9,392 nucleotides of DNA, from the NCBI GenBank assembly GCA_023383735.1, contig JAHDYN010000026.1, positions 1,542 through 10,933 on the forward strand, read 5' to 3'. The DNA is from Gammaproteobacteria bacterium. GTDB lineage: Bacteria > Pseudomonadota > Gammaproteobacteria > Steroidobacterales > GCA-2729495. Positions 1-6,886 of this stretch are shown here, piece after piece (the stretch's first letter is position 1; each line of letters starts with the position of its first letter). Below the pieces are notes generated by a model, which saw nothing but the letters and a program-made list of their open reading frames with translations, searched no databases and was not told the DNA's origin. The position numbers and the translations under genes were made by a program.

Positions 1-330
1 GGCCAGTGCCGTGACGAAGACTGGTGTCATCAACGTCGTCGCCAGCAGGACCGCCCGGCGGCCGATACGGTCTGCCAGGGCACCGATCTGCGTGATCAGC
101 ACGCCAGCGGCAACAAAGGTGATGGCGATGTAGATGCCGCGCTCGAGTTCCGACCAGCCGAACTCCGCCGAGACCTCGGTGAGGACAAAGGTGAACAGCG
201 AGTGGTCCAGGTTGGCAAAGGTCACGCCGATCAGGCAGATGAAGAACACCCGCCAGGCATGTCCGGATACCTGCCGCAGGGATGCCCGGAGCCCCGGCTG
301 TGCCGCGTCGCCTGCCGGTGATGAGTGCAC
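1..330 (-). CDS. MFS transporter, N-terminal part (cut by window edge)
   Basis: This is the first 110 codons of a major facilitator superfamily transporter, an inner-membrane secondary carrier; its C-terminal part lies outside the window. The translation shows a short hydrophilic N-terminus, a first membrane segment at about residues 28-50 (VFFICLIGVTFANLD and onward), a second at about 66-82, then the MFS motif A (GALADRIGRR, residues 83-92) in the loop before a third hydrophobic segment. Motif A in that position is the family hallmark. The proposed start is GTG at 330-328. The frame has a stop near 396 and no ATG between it and the first membrane segment. GTG lies only 4 bases after the TGA of the cytochrome c gene, so translation is probably coupled; the ribosome site (CTGAAG) is weak. 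Position as the last gene of an amidohydrolase-cytochrome run suggests uptake or export of that pathway's substrate, which is an inference. The substrate is unknown. Confidence 0.8.
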   Translation of the reverse strand, partial: MHSSPAGDAAQPGLRASLRQVSGHAWRVFFICLIGVTFANLDHSLFTFVLTEVSAEFGWSELERGIYIAITFVAAGVLITQIGALADRIGRRAVLLATTLMTPVFVTALA

Positions 331-334
331 GGCT

Positions 335-724
335 TCAGGTGCCGGAGAAAGTCCGGATCCAGGCGAGCAGATCGCGGATGTCCTGGGTGGAAATCACGTC
401 ACCGTATTTCGGCATGATGTAGTTCTTGCCGAGCGCTGCACCGCCTTTGCAGATGATCAGGTACAGATATTCGTCCGGCAGTGTCTTCATGTAGGCAGGG
501 TCGCTCTGGTCCCTCGGCGGCTCGTCCATGTGCATGACGATCACCTCGGCCCTGCCATCCGCACCGTGACAGGCCGCGCAATGCTGGAGATGCAGTGCCG
601 CGCCGCGCTGTGCGTCGCCGCGAAGCGCTCCCTCCGGCACGCAGATGTCTCCACCTGACTCGTCCGCCTGCACAATGCCGGCGAGCGACAGGGCAGCGAT
701 CATCAGCGCAATGCGCATATTCAT
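335..724 (-). CDS. Small periplasmic c-type cytochrome (single haem)
   Basis: This 129-residue protein has an N-terminal signal sequence (MNMRIALMIAALSLAGIVQA, probable cleavage after about residue 20) and one covalent haem site, CAACH, at residues 49-53. A probable Met axial ligand is Met104 in the MPKYGDVIS context, followed by a C-terminal helix (DIRDLLAWIRTF). This is the class I cytochrome c layout and length. After export it would carry electrons in the periplasm. The start at 724 is chosen over the longer open frame, which reaches 1045, because it begins a clean signal peptide and is preceded by AGGAGG at 734-739, nine bases upstream. The longer frame overlaps the amidohydrolase gene. 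It lies 35 bp after the Tat-signal amidohydrolase and 4 bp before the MFS gene. That suggests it serves an exported oxidative or hydrolytic step, but no dehydrogenase partner is visible in the window. Confidence 0.9.
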   Translation of the reverse strand: MNMRIALMIAALSLAGIVQADESGGDICVPEGALRGDAQRGAALHLQHCAACHGADGRAEVIVMHMDEPPRDQSDPAYMKTLPDEYLYLIICKGGAALGKNYIMPKYGDVISTQDIRDLLAWIRTFSGT

Positions 725-759
725 GTTCTCAAGCCTCCTGCAACGGGATGGAAGTGCCC

Positions 760-2181
760 TCAGACCGCTGCAATCCATCCATACTGCGTGATGCTCGGTT
801 CCTCGCCGGCGGCCTGATAGGCGACCTTCATGCGGCTCAGGGCATCCTCCGGGATCGCCTTGCGGGCCTCCTGTACATCGATGGCAAACAGCCGGGCAGC
901 ATTCAGCCCCAGGATCAGTTCCCTGTCGCGCGCGGAAAGGGGTTTGTAGCCGAACTTCTCCTGCAGGGACTCCGGAATCTGGAAGCGGCGAAAGGCCTCG
1001 ATCTGCCACTGCGGAGAGCCCCACCAGATGCTGTCGGTTCCCCATATAACGTGGTCGGCACCGACGGCAGCGATCAACTGCCCCAGCAGGTGGCCGCAGA
1101 CTTCCGGATGAGTGACGACCGAGTGGCCGAAAACAGCACCGAGCTCGAGGTAGATGTTCTTCAGCCCAGCCGCCCTGATCTGTGCGCAGAACGCCGTCGT
1201 CCAGGGGATATCGCCGCTTTCATCGATGCCGCTCTCGCCCGGCGGCAGCATGGTCATCATGTGTTTCATGCCGGAATGAAAGACGATGAAGTTGAGATCG
1301 GGCCAGTCCTTTGCCGCCTGCAGCACGTCGTCCGGGCGAAAATAGTCGGCACCGGGGCCGGGCAGAGGCAGCCCTTTGTGCGTGCAGATGTTCCTGACGC
1401 CAAGTTTCAGCGTCTTCTCGTAGAACGGATAGGCCAGCTTCTCGTCGTCGTGCCGCCATGGCTGAACCGGGTCGCCGGTATAGAACTTCCAGGCGTCGAT
1501 TTTCAGCTCGCGAACCTGTCGCTCGGCCTCCTCAAGCCAGCCCGGGTTGGCGACTGTGCCTATGCCATGCGCCAGCATGCGCCTTGAGCCGGCCGCCTCG
1601 TTGACCAGGTTGCGCGTTGCGACGATGTCGTCGGCCGAAAGCACGTACTTGTCGGGCGGACCAATTGCGGCGCCGGTCAGGCAGGCCATTACGGTATCGC
1701 TGTCGAAAAAGATCTCTTTCACGTAGTTGGCGCGGTGAAGACTGTCTTTGGCCGGTGCCGCGCCGCTGAGTACCGGGTTGAGTCCGAATTTACCGGTCAG
1801 CGAGCGGAAAACCGTGGGGCCCGCCATGCTGTCTTTTACATGGTGCGTCTGCAGGTCGAGGATGAACTCGTTTTTCGGCCACATCTCGCGGCGTGCTGCC
1901 GGTTCGGCCGCCTCGGCCTCGCTGACCAGAAACGCCGGGCCAAAGACCTCATTCATGGCCATGAATGACACCGCCATGCCGCCGCTGGTGCGCAGGAAGG
2001 TGCGTCGCGACATGCCCAGCTTCCGGCTATAGTGATCAGCGAGTTCGAATATCCGCCGCTCCACGCGTTGCTGGTCCGGCGTCTGCGGCATCGGTTCGAA
2101 CTCTTCGTTGCCCACGATCTGGGTGGGCACCGGCGTCGCCCTGCCGGTTTCGCGGTCATGGTCGCTCTTGCGGATCCACAT
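760..2181 (-). CDS. Tat-exported amidohydrolase-family (amidohydrolase_2-like) protein
   Basis: This 473-residue protein looks like a metal-dependent TIM-barrel hydrolase or decarboxylase of the amidohydrolase_2 group. A Tat-type motif, SRRTFLRT, lies at residues 58-65 and is followed by a hydrophobic stretch and an AEAAEP-like cleavage zone near residues 88-94. Candidate metal or active-site residues follow in barrel order: DLQTH (109-113), Lys232 in DAWKFYTG, His268 in CTHKG, His302 in FHSG and Asp383 in GTDSIWWG. The first strand normally reads DxHxH in this family; here the first His is Gln111. The start at 2181 is supported by AAGGAG nine bases upstream. An internal Met at residue 57, just before the twin arginine, would give a conventional short Tat signal and remains a rival start. 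It is the first gene of a run with the cytochrome c and MFS genes and diverges from the nitrilase gene. The family also includes aromatic decarboxylases, so hydrolysis is not proven; the substrate is unknown. Confidence 0.87.
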   Translation of the reverse strand: MWIRKSDHDRETGRATPVPTQIVGNEEFEPMPQTPDQQRVERRIFELADHYSRKLGMSRRTFLRTSGGMAVSFMAMNEVFGPAFLVSEAEAAEPAARREMWPKNEFILDLQTHHVKDSMAGPTVFRSLTGKFGLNPVLSGAAPAKDSLHRANYVKEIFFDSDTVMACLTGAAIGPPDKYVLSADDIVATRNLVNEAAGSRRMLAHGIGTVANPGWLEEAERQVRELKIDAWKFYTGDPVQPWRHDDEKLAYPFYEKTLKLGVRNICTHKGLPLPGPGADYFRPDDVLQAAKDWPDLNFIVFHSGMKHMMTMLPPGESGIDESGDIPWTTAFCAQIRAAGLKNIYLELGAVFGHSVVTHPEVCGHLLGQLIAAVGADHVIWGTDSIWWGSPQWQIEAFRRFQIPESLQEKFGYKPLSARDRELILGLNAARLFAIDVQEARKAIPEDALSRMKVAYQAAGEEPSITQYGWIAAV

Positions 2182-2190
2182 GCTGCGTTT

Positions 2191-2196
2191 CTCCTT
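2191..2196 (-). promoter_or_regulatory. Ribosome binding site of the amidohydrolase gene
   Basis: The minus strand reads AAGGAG here, nine bases before the ATG at 2181-2179. It favours this start over the upstream in-frame ATG at 2217 and over the internal Met just before the twin-arginine motif. Confidence 0.7.
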
Positions 2197-2272
2197 GCCG
2201 CGCTCTGGGCTGGGCAAAGCCTACGGTGATTGCCCTGTGGTCACCAACCGGTCATCGACGGCTGGCCGCTGC

Positions 2273-2302
2273 TTGGCCGGTGCAATCGCCATGCCCTATA
2301 GT
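2273..2302 (+). promoter_or_regulatory. Candidate sigma70-type promoter for the first nitrilase gene
   Basis: TTGGCC at 2273-2278 and TATAGT at 2297-2302 are separated by 18 bases. The -10 matches five of six consensus positions and the -35 four of six. Transcription would begin near 2309, giving a leader of about 30 bases before the ATG at 2339. It lies in the 157-bp gap between two divergent genes. No equally convincing pair was found for the minus-strand amidohydrolase gene. Confidence 0.4.
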
Positions 2303-2338
2303 CGAAGCCCCACTCATCGGCAACGAAGGCTGGTCATC

Positions 2339-3475
2339 ATGCGGCTTCACTACAGCGCTGTAGGCATCCAGAACGTGTCCCGGATGGCTCTCACCCGTGA
2401 CGACTACATGAAGGACATCGACAAGCTGGCGCTCAGCATGCGCTATGCGGTCTGGAACTGCAGTCTGGATCTGCCAGTGAAGCTCATTGCCGTGTCCGAG
2501 GGCGGAATCGGCGGCTGGTGTCTGGGCGGCGGGGACGAGCACCTGCGCATCTGTCGCGAGGTCGTGCCGGAGATCCCCGGCCGCGAGACCGACGCACTGG
2601 GCGAACTGGCAAAGGAACTGGGGGTTTACATCATCGCGCAGATGGTGGCGAAGGACCCGGAGCTGATGGAGGATAGGGTCTTCAACATCGCGTTCGTGAT
2701 CGATCCGCAGGGCAGGGTGATTCACAAGCACTACAAGACGGCTTTCTATCAGCGCGAACCCAATGTGGCGCCCAGCGATATCTGGAATATCTACCTGAAG
2801 AAGTACGGTGACGATCCGCTCAGTCTGTTCAGGGCGGTGTTTCCGGTAGCCAGGACTGAAATCGGCAATATCGGCACCCTCATCTGCGCAGAGGGCAGCT
2901 ATCCCGAGGCGGCCCGCGGCCTGGCCATGAATGGTGCCGAGATCATCTGGCGCACACAGTACCCGGAGCCGTGGATGGGCAACGGCATCGCCGAGATCCA
3001 GAACCGGGCCCATGCCGTCTTCAATAACTGCTATGTCGTGTCGCCCAATATCGGTGCAATCGATTTCCCCGGCGGCGGCCACCAGATGAGCTGCGGAAAA
3101 AGCCAGATCATCGACTACCGCGGAAACGTCGTCTCGCAGTACCTGGGTGGGGGAGAAACCCTGGTCAGCGCCTTGCTGGATATCGACGGGCTGCGGGATT
3201 TCCGGGTGCGGGCCCAGTGGCAGAACCTGATCAAGGACATGCGCGTCGAGGAGTACAAGACCATCTACGATGCGGCAATGGCCCGGGGCGGCATCTACCC
3301 GAGGAACCTGTGCATGGAGGAGCCACCGCTGGCGGAGGTGGACCAGCTCGAACTCGTGAAGCACCAGATCAACAAGATGGTTGCCTGGGGGGTGTTCACC
3401 CCGCCGGCCGACTGGGTGCCCTATACCGTAAAGCCCGAGGTTGCCGAGCGGATCCGGCGCGCCGGATCCCTGTAG
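2339..3475 (+). CDS. Nitrilase-superfamily carbon-nitrogen hydrolase, catalytic Cys present
   Basis: This 378-residue protein belongs to the carbon-nitrogen hydrolase (nitrilase) superfamily, whose members cleave nitriles or amides through a Glu-Lys-Cys triad. Visible candidates are Glu54 (VSEGGIGGW), Lys133 (HKHYKTAF) and nucleophile Cys183 (GTLICAEGSYPE; codon TGC at 2885-2887). It continues with NGAEII, a YPEPW segment and a family-typical SQIIDYRGNVV strand, then a C-terminal extension of roughly 100 residues. The frame opens much further upstream, but ATG at 2339 is preferred: GAAGG lies nine bases before it, and MRLHYSAVGIQ aligns with the N-terminus of the second nitrilase relative in the window. 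It stands alone on the plus strand, divergent from the amidohydrolase. No signal peptide is seen, so it is probably cytoplasmic. Whether it is a nitrilase, an amidase or another branch cannot be decided from motifs alone. Confidence 0.88.
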   Translation: MRLHYSAVGIQNVSRMALTRDDYMKDIDKLALSMRYAVWNCSLDLPVKLIAVSEGGIGGWCLGGGDEHLRICREVVPEIPGRETDALGELAKELGVYIIAQMVAKDPELMEDRVFNIAFVIDPQGRVIHKHYKTAFYQREPNVAPSDIWNIYLKKYGDDPLSLFRAVFPVARTEIGNIGTLICAEGSYPEAARGLAMNGAEIIWRTQYPEPWMGNGIAEIQNRAHAVFNNCYVVSPNIGAIDFPGGGHQMSCGKSQIIDYRGNVVSQYLGGGETLVSALLDIDGLRDFRVRAQWQNLIKDMRVEEYKTIYDAAMARGGIYPRNLCMEEPPLAEVDQLELVKHQINKMVAWGVFTPPADWVPYTVKPEVAERIRRAGSL

Positions 3476-3521
3476 CACGCCAGCTGGAAGCAGCAGCCCC
3501 CTGATCCGCCCCAGGTCGGGG

Positions 3522-3552
3522 TTGGCAGCCAGTGCGGATGACAGGCTACAAT
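3522..3552 (+). promoter_or_regulatory. Candidate sigma70-type promoter for the EF-G gene
   Basis: TTGGCA at 3522-3527 and TACAAT at 3547-3552 are separated by 19 bases, slightly longer than ideal. Each hexamer matches five of six consensus positions. Transcription would start near 3559, leaving a leader of about 65 bases before the ATG at 3626. The position in the 150-bp gap after the nitrilase gene suggests EF-G is transcribed independently. No terminator was seen after the nitrilase gene, so read-through is also possible. Confidence 0.5.
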
Positions 3553-3625
3553 ACCGGGTTATTGTCTCCGGGTGGCGCCCATGGCGCTGCCTGCCCTCCA
3601 CAGTACACAACGCGAAGTCGGGATT

Positions 3626-5755
3626 ATGGCCAGGAAGAAAGACATCAAGCTCTACCGCAACATCGGTATCGTGGCGCACATCGATGCGGGCAAAACGACC
3701 ACCACCGAGCGCGTGTTGTACTACACGGGCAAGAAACACCAGATCGTCGAGGTGCATGACACCAAGGACGGCAAGGGCAGTACGACGACCGACTACATGG
3801 AGCAGGAGCGCAAGCGCGGCATCACCATTCAGAGCGCGGCGGTCTCCACCGAGTGGAAGGGCCACCAGATCAACGTCATCGATACCCCTGGACACGTCGA
3901 CTTCACCATCGAAGTGAACCGCAGCCTGCGTGTGCTGGACGGTGCCGTCGTGGTTTTTGATGGTGTGGCCGGCGTAGAGCCCCAGACAGAGACCAACTGG
4001 CGGCTGGCCAACCAGTACAACGTACCCCGCATGTGCTACGTCAACAAGATGGATCGCATGGGTGCCAACTTCGGCCACTGTGTGAAAGGCATTCGCGAAA
4101 GGCTCGGTGCCAACGTGTTGCTTTGCCATGTACCGCTGGGCAGCCACGATGAGTTTGTCGGCATGTGCGACCTCATCGAAGGCGTTGCCTATGTATGGAC
4201 AGCGGAAGACAAGGACGCCCCGTGGGAAACCATACCGCTGGACCAGGTAAAGGCCCGTTTCAATTTTGCGACCAGCAAGGACAACGACTGGATCGATCAG
4301 CTTGCCAAGCTGCGCCAGGACAGTCTGGAAACGGCATTGGCGTTTGATGACGACGCATTCATGACCTTTGTCGAGACCGGCGAATATGACCCGGTCATGC
4401 TCAAGGCCTGTATCCGCAAGGGCACCGTGGCTGGACAGCTGGTGCCGGTTCTCTGTGGTTCCTCGTTCAAGAACAAGGGCGTGCCACAGTTGCTGGATGC
4501 GGTGGTCGCATACCTGCCGTATCCGGGCGAGACCGGTGGCACGTCACTAGTCGACCCGGACGGCAATATCATCGGCACCCAGGAAATAGTCGACGATGCG
4601 CCGGCCCGTGCGCTGGCTTTCAAGGTCATCAATGACCAGTTCGGCACCCTGACCTTTGCGCGAGTCTATTCGGGCGTGATCAAGAAGGGCGATACCCTGT
4701 TGAACGTCACGCGCGGCAAAAAGGAGCGCGTAGGCCGCATCGTCGAAGTGCAGGCCAATGCCACCAAGGATATCGACGAAGTCCGTGCCGGTGATATCTG
4801 CGCCTTTGTGTCCATGAAGGATACCGAGACCGGTGATTCCCTGAGTGACCCGGCTCATCCGGCCCTGCTTGAGCGGATGCGCTTTCCGGATCCCGTGATC
4901 AGTGTCTCGGTGGAGCCCAAGACCCGTACCGATATCGACAAGATGTCCACGGCGCTCTACAAAATGGCCAAGGCTGATCCGTCACTGCGGCTTGAGGTCG
5001 ACCAGGAGACTGGCCAGACCGTGCTGAAGGGCATGGGCGAACTTCATCTTGAGGTGACGATCGACCGCATGCGTACCGAACTGGGCGTGGAAGCCAACAT
5101 GGGCAAGCCACGCGTCAGCTTCCGTGAGGCCTTTGGCACGACCATCGAACACACCTATACGCACAAGAAGCAGTCTGGCGGTTCCGGCCAGTACGCCGAG
5201 ATCAAGATGATTTTCGAGCCATTGCCGCCCGGAACCGGGGTCGAGTTCTCCGACGAAATCGTCGGTGGCCGCGTACCGCGCGAATATATCCCGGCGGTCG
5301 AGCATGCGATCCGCACGGAATCGAAGCGCGGCCAGATTGCCGGCTACGAAGTGGTGGACTTCAAGGCCCGTCTGATCGACGGCAAGTACCACGATGTGGA
5401 CAGCTCGGCACTGGCCTTCGAAATCGCCGGTCGTGCCTGTTTCCGGGAGGCTCACAAGGCCAGCCGGCCCAAGCTGCTTGAGCCGATCATGGCCGTCGAG
5501 ACGGTCAGCGAGGCTGACTATCTGGGTGAAATCATCGGTGACTTCAACCGGCGTCGTGGCCAGGTCAGCGAGCAGGGCCAGAAGGGTCCGCAGGCCTACG
5601 TGCAGGGCTTTATCCCGCTCTCCGAGATGTTCGGGTACATCAACTGGCTGCGCTCGGCCACCAGCGGGCGCGGAACCTTCACGATGGAGTTTGCGCGCTA
5701 CGCCGAGGTGGCTCCCGGGCTGGTCGACAAGCTCATGGAGAAGGAAGTCCGCTGA
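3626..5755 (+). CDS. fusA: Translation elongation factor G, divergent (mtEFG1/spdEFG1-like switch I)
   Basis: This 709-residue protein is a full-length EF-G, the GTPase that moves tRNA and mRNA through the ribosome. GTPase motifs are intact: AHIDAGKT (17-24), RGITI (65-69), DTPGH (86-90), NKMD (140-143) and GSSFKNKG (278-285). Domain IV has SGGSGQYAE and the tip loop DGKYHDVDSSALAF; the C-terminus has the usual LRSATSGRG and FARYAEV elements. The start at 3626 gives MARKKDIKLYRNIGI, the classic EF-G beginning; an in-frame ATG at 3572 would add 18 unsupported residues. The ribosome site is weak (GAAGTCGGG). It is not in a str operon: no rpsL, rpsG or tuf is nearby. Between EVHD and RGITI there are 18 residues, against 13 in E. 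coli EF-G as I recall it, and RGITIQSAA resembles mitochondrial EFG1 and spdEFG1. It may be a second EF-G copy. The gene symbol covers the family only, since this could be a distinct paralogue. Confidence 0.93.
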   Translation: MARKKDIKLYRNIGIVAHIDAGKTTTTERVLYYTGKKHQIVEVHDTKDGKGSTTTDYMEQERKRGITIQSAAVSTEWKGHQINVIDTPGHVDFTIEVNRSLRVLDGAVVVFDGVAGVEPQTETNWRLANQYNVPRMCYVNKMDRMGANFGHCVKGIRERLGANVLLCHVPLGSHDEFVGMCDLIEGVAYVWTAEDKDAPWETIPLDQVKARFNFATSKDNDWIDQLAKLRQDSLETALAFDDDAFMTFVETGEYDPVMLKACIRKGTVAGQLVPVLCGSSFKNKGVPQLLDAVVAYLPYPGETGGTSLVDPDGNIIGTQEIVDDAPARALAFKVINDQFGTLTFARVYSGVIKKGDTLLNVTRGKKERVGRIVEVQANATKDIDEVRAGDICAFVSMKDTETGDSLSDPAHPALLERMRFPDPVISVSVEPKTRTDIDKMSTALYKMAKADPSLRLEVDQETGQTVLKGMGELHLEVTIDRMRTELGVEANMGKPRVSFREAFGTTIEHTYTHKKQSGGSGQYAEIKMIFEPLPPGTGVEFSDEIVGGRVPREYIPAVEHAIRTESKRGQIAGYEVVDFKARLIDGKYHDVDSSALAFEIAGRACFREAHKASRPKLLEPIMAVETVSEADYLGEIIGDFNRRRGQVSEQGQKGPQAYVQGFIPLSEMFGYINWLRSATSGRGTFTMEFARYAEVAPGLVDKLMEKEVR

Positions 5756-5776
5756 CCGACGCGCGCTTCGCGACAA

Positions 5777-5804
5777 AAAAGGCCGGCTTTTCAGCCGGCC
5801 TTTT
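5777..5804. terminator. Bidirectional intrinsic terminator between EF-G and the second nitrilase-like gene
   Basis: AAAAGGCCGGCT (5777-5788) pairs perfectly with AGCCGGCCTTTT (5793-5804) around a 4-base loop. A T-rich tract follows on the plus strand (TTTTCTTTTC) and a run of six T on the minus strand. It lies 21 bp after the EF-G stop and 26 bp after the stop of the converging minus-strand gene, so it can end transcripts from both sides. Confidence 0.93.
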
Positions 5805-5830
5805 CTTTTCGGTGTCGTGTGGCGGCCGAC

Positions 5831-6886
5831 TCAGGATCCGCGTTTGCTGAAGCTGCCCCTGGCGATCAGTCCGCTTATCGTGGCGTCCAGCACCTTGCCG
5901 GCAGTTGCATCGTCCATGGCTGGCAGGTTCTTCGGCCACACTGGTTGCTCATAGAGCCTGCGGTATATCTCGGTACGCAGATACGGCAGCCAGTTCTGGA
6001 AGCGCGCGTTCTCGCGATAGTGGCGCAGCGCTTCAATGTTGATTTCCGAAGCCACATAGCAGTCGTCGACAACACTGCTTTGCGCGAGTACTTCACCCTT
6101 GTACCCGACGATCATGGAGCGGCCGCCCAGCGCTCCGCCAATGGTGGTCGGCGGATTGCCGGGCATGATCAGTGCGCCGCAATTCGGTGCCAGCAGATAA
6201 GCGGTATTGTCGGCTGCACGGGCCCGATTCTGCACATCCCAGATCCCGCGGGAGACCCACGGTTCGGGCAGTGATGCGCGATACATGATCTCGGCGCCGT
6301 TCAGTGCAAAGCCACGATAGCTTTCCGGGAAAGCCCCCTCAACGCCGACGCTGCCGCCGATGTTGCCGATCTCCGTCCTGGCCACAGGGAAGAACGCGTC
6401 GAGGCTATCGCCGTTCTCCTTGATCCATTGGTCGTAGACATCGTGCGGCGTGGTGGAGTGCTCGACAAACAGCACGGCATTCTTGCGATGCTTGTAGATG
6501 ATCTGGCCGGCAGGATCGATGATGAATACGGTATTGAAGAAACGGTCCGGATACTGTGGCAGCTTTTCCTTGAGCTGGGCGATCAGGAAGATGCCGTGTT
6601 GCCGTGCCTTGGCAGCCAGTTGATCGGACTCTGGCCCAGGGATCTCCGCCGCCATGCTGGCCGTGTATTCCGCCGAAGAAAGATGCAGGATTTCATCGGC
6701 AAAGCCCTGGATGCAGCCTTCACCGAGGGCAACCAGCCGTACGGGCAGTTCCAGTGCGCAGATATGGCACACCAGATCGATCATGTTGCCGATATGCTCC
6801 AGGTTTCTCCCGGTCTCGCTGCGCGTTGCACAGTGCCGGACGGTTGTCTGCAGGGCAACGGCGATATAGGGATCAATCATCGTCAT
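5831..6886 (-). CDS. Nitrilase-superfamily homologue lacking the catalytic cysteine (probable pseudoenzyme)
   Basis: This 351-residue protein is clearly related to the nitrilase-type protein at 2339-3475. Both share FPVARTEIGNIG, NGAEI, PEPW, QNRA and a PN(I/C)GA strand in the same order. Candidate Glu56 (GEGCIQGF) and Lys135 (YKHRKNAVL) are present. The nucleophile position reads GGSVGVEGAFPE, so Gly181 (GGC at 6346-6344) stands where the other protein has Cys183 in GTLICAEGSYPE. Classical thiol catalysis is therefore not expected. The frame is intact and the fold motifs are kept, so this is not ordinary gene decay; a binding, regulatory or changed catalytic role is possible. Its ATG (6886-6884) overlaps the UbiD stop as ATGA, indicating translational coupling. 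A second ATG at 6880 is a rival start with a better-spaced AAGAAG site. No signal peptide is seen. Confidence 0.87.
   Translation of the reverse strand: MTMIDPYIAVALQTTVRHCATRSETGRNLEHIGNMIDLVCHICALELPVRLVALGEGCIQGFADEILHLSSAEYTASMAAEIPGPESDQLAAKARQHGIFLIAQLKEKLPQYPDRFFNTVFIIDPAGQIIYKHRKNAVLFVEHSTTPHDVYDQWIKENGDSLDAFFPVARTEIGNIGGSVGVEGAFPESYRGFALNGAEIMYRASLPEPWVSRGIWDVQNRARAADNTAYLLAPNCGALIMPGNPPTTIGGALGGRSMIVGYKGEVLAQSSVVDDCYVASEINIEALRHYRENARFQNWLPYLRTEIYRRLYEQPVWPKNLPAMDDATAGKVLDATISGLIARGSFSKRGS

Noticed and set aside
725..1045. N-terminal extension of the cytochrome c frame up to an ATG at 1045
   Set aside because: It would lie inside the amidohydrolase gene and hide the signal peptide; the start at 724 has a strong AGGAGG site.
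595..1587. 330-codon open frame on the plus strand opposite the amidohydrolase and cytochrome genes
   Set aside because: Runs across two real minus-strand genes and their gap and shows no family motif.
2252..4147. 631-codon open frame on the minus strand opposite the nitrilase gene and the start of EF-G
   Set aside because: It is antisense to two genes with clear motifs, shows no recognisable motif itself, and its repetitive Leu/Val/His/Asp composition is typical of the mirror frame of a GC-rich gene.
4982..5776. 264-codon open frame on the minus strand opposite the EF-G C-terminal half
   Set aside because: Mirror frame of conserved EF-G domains; no motif and no convincing ribosome site.
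6344..6346. The possibility that the Gly codon reflects a frameshift or gene decay
   Set aside because: The frame is open and motif-rich on both sides, and the flanking residues still align with the Cys-bearing homologue.
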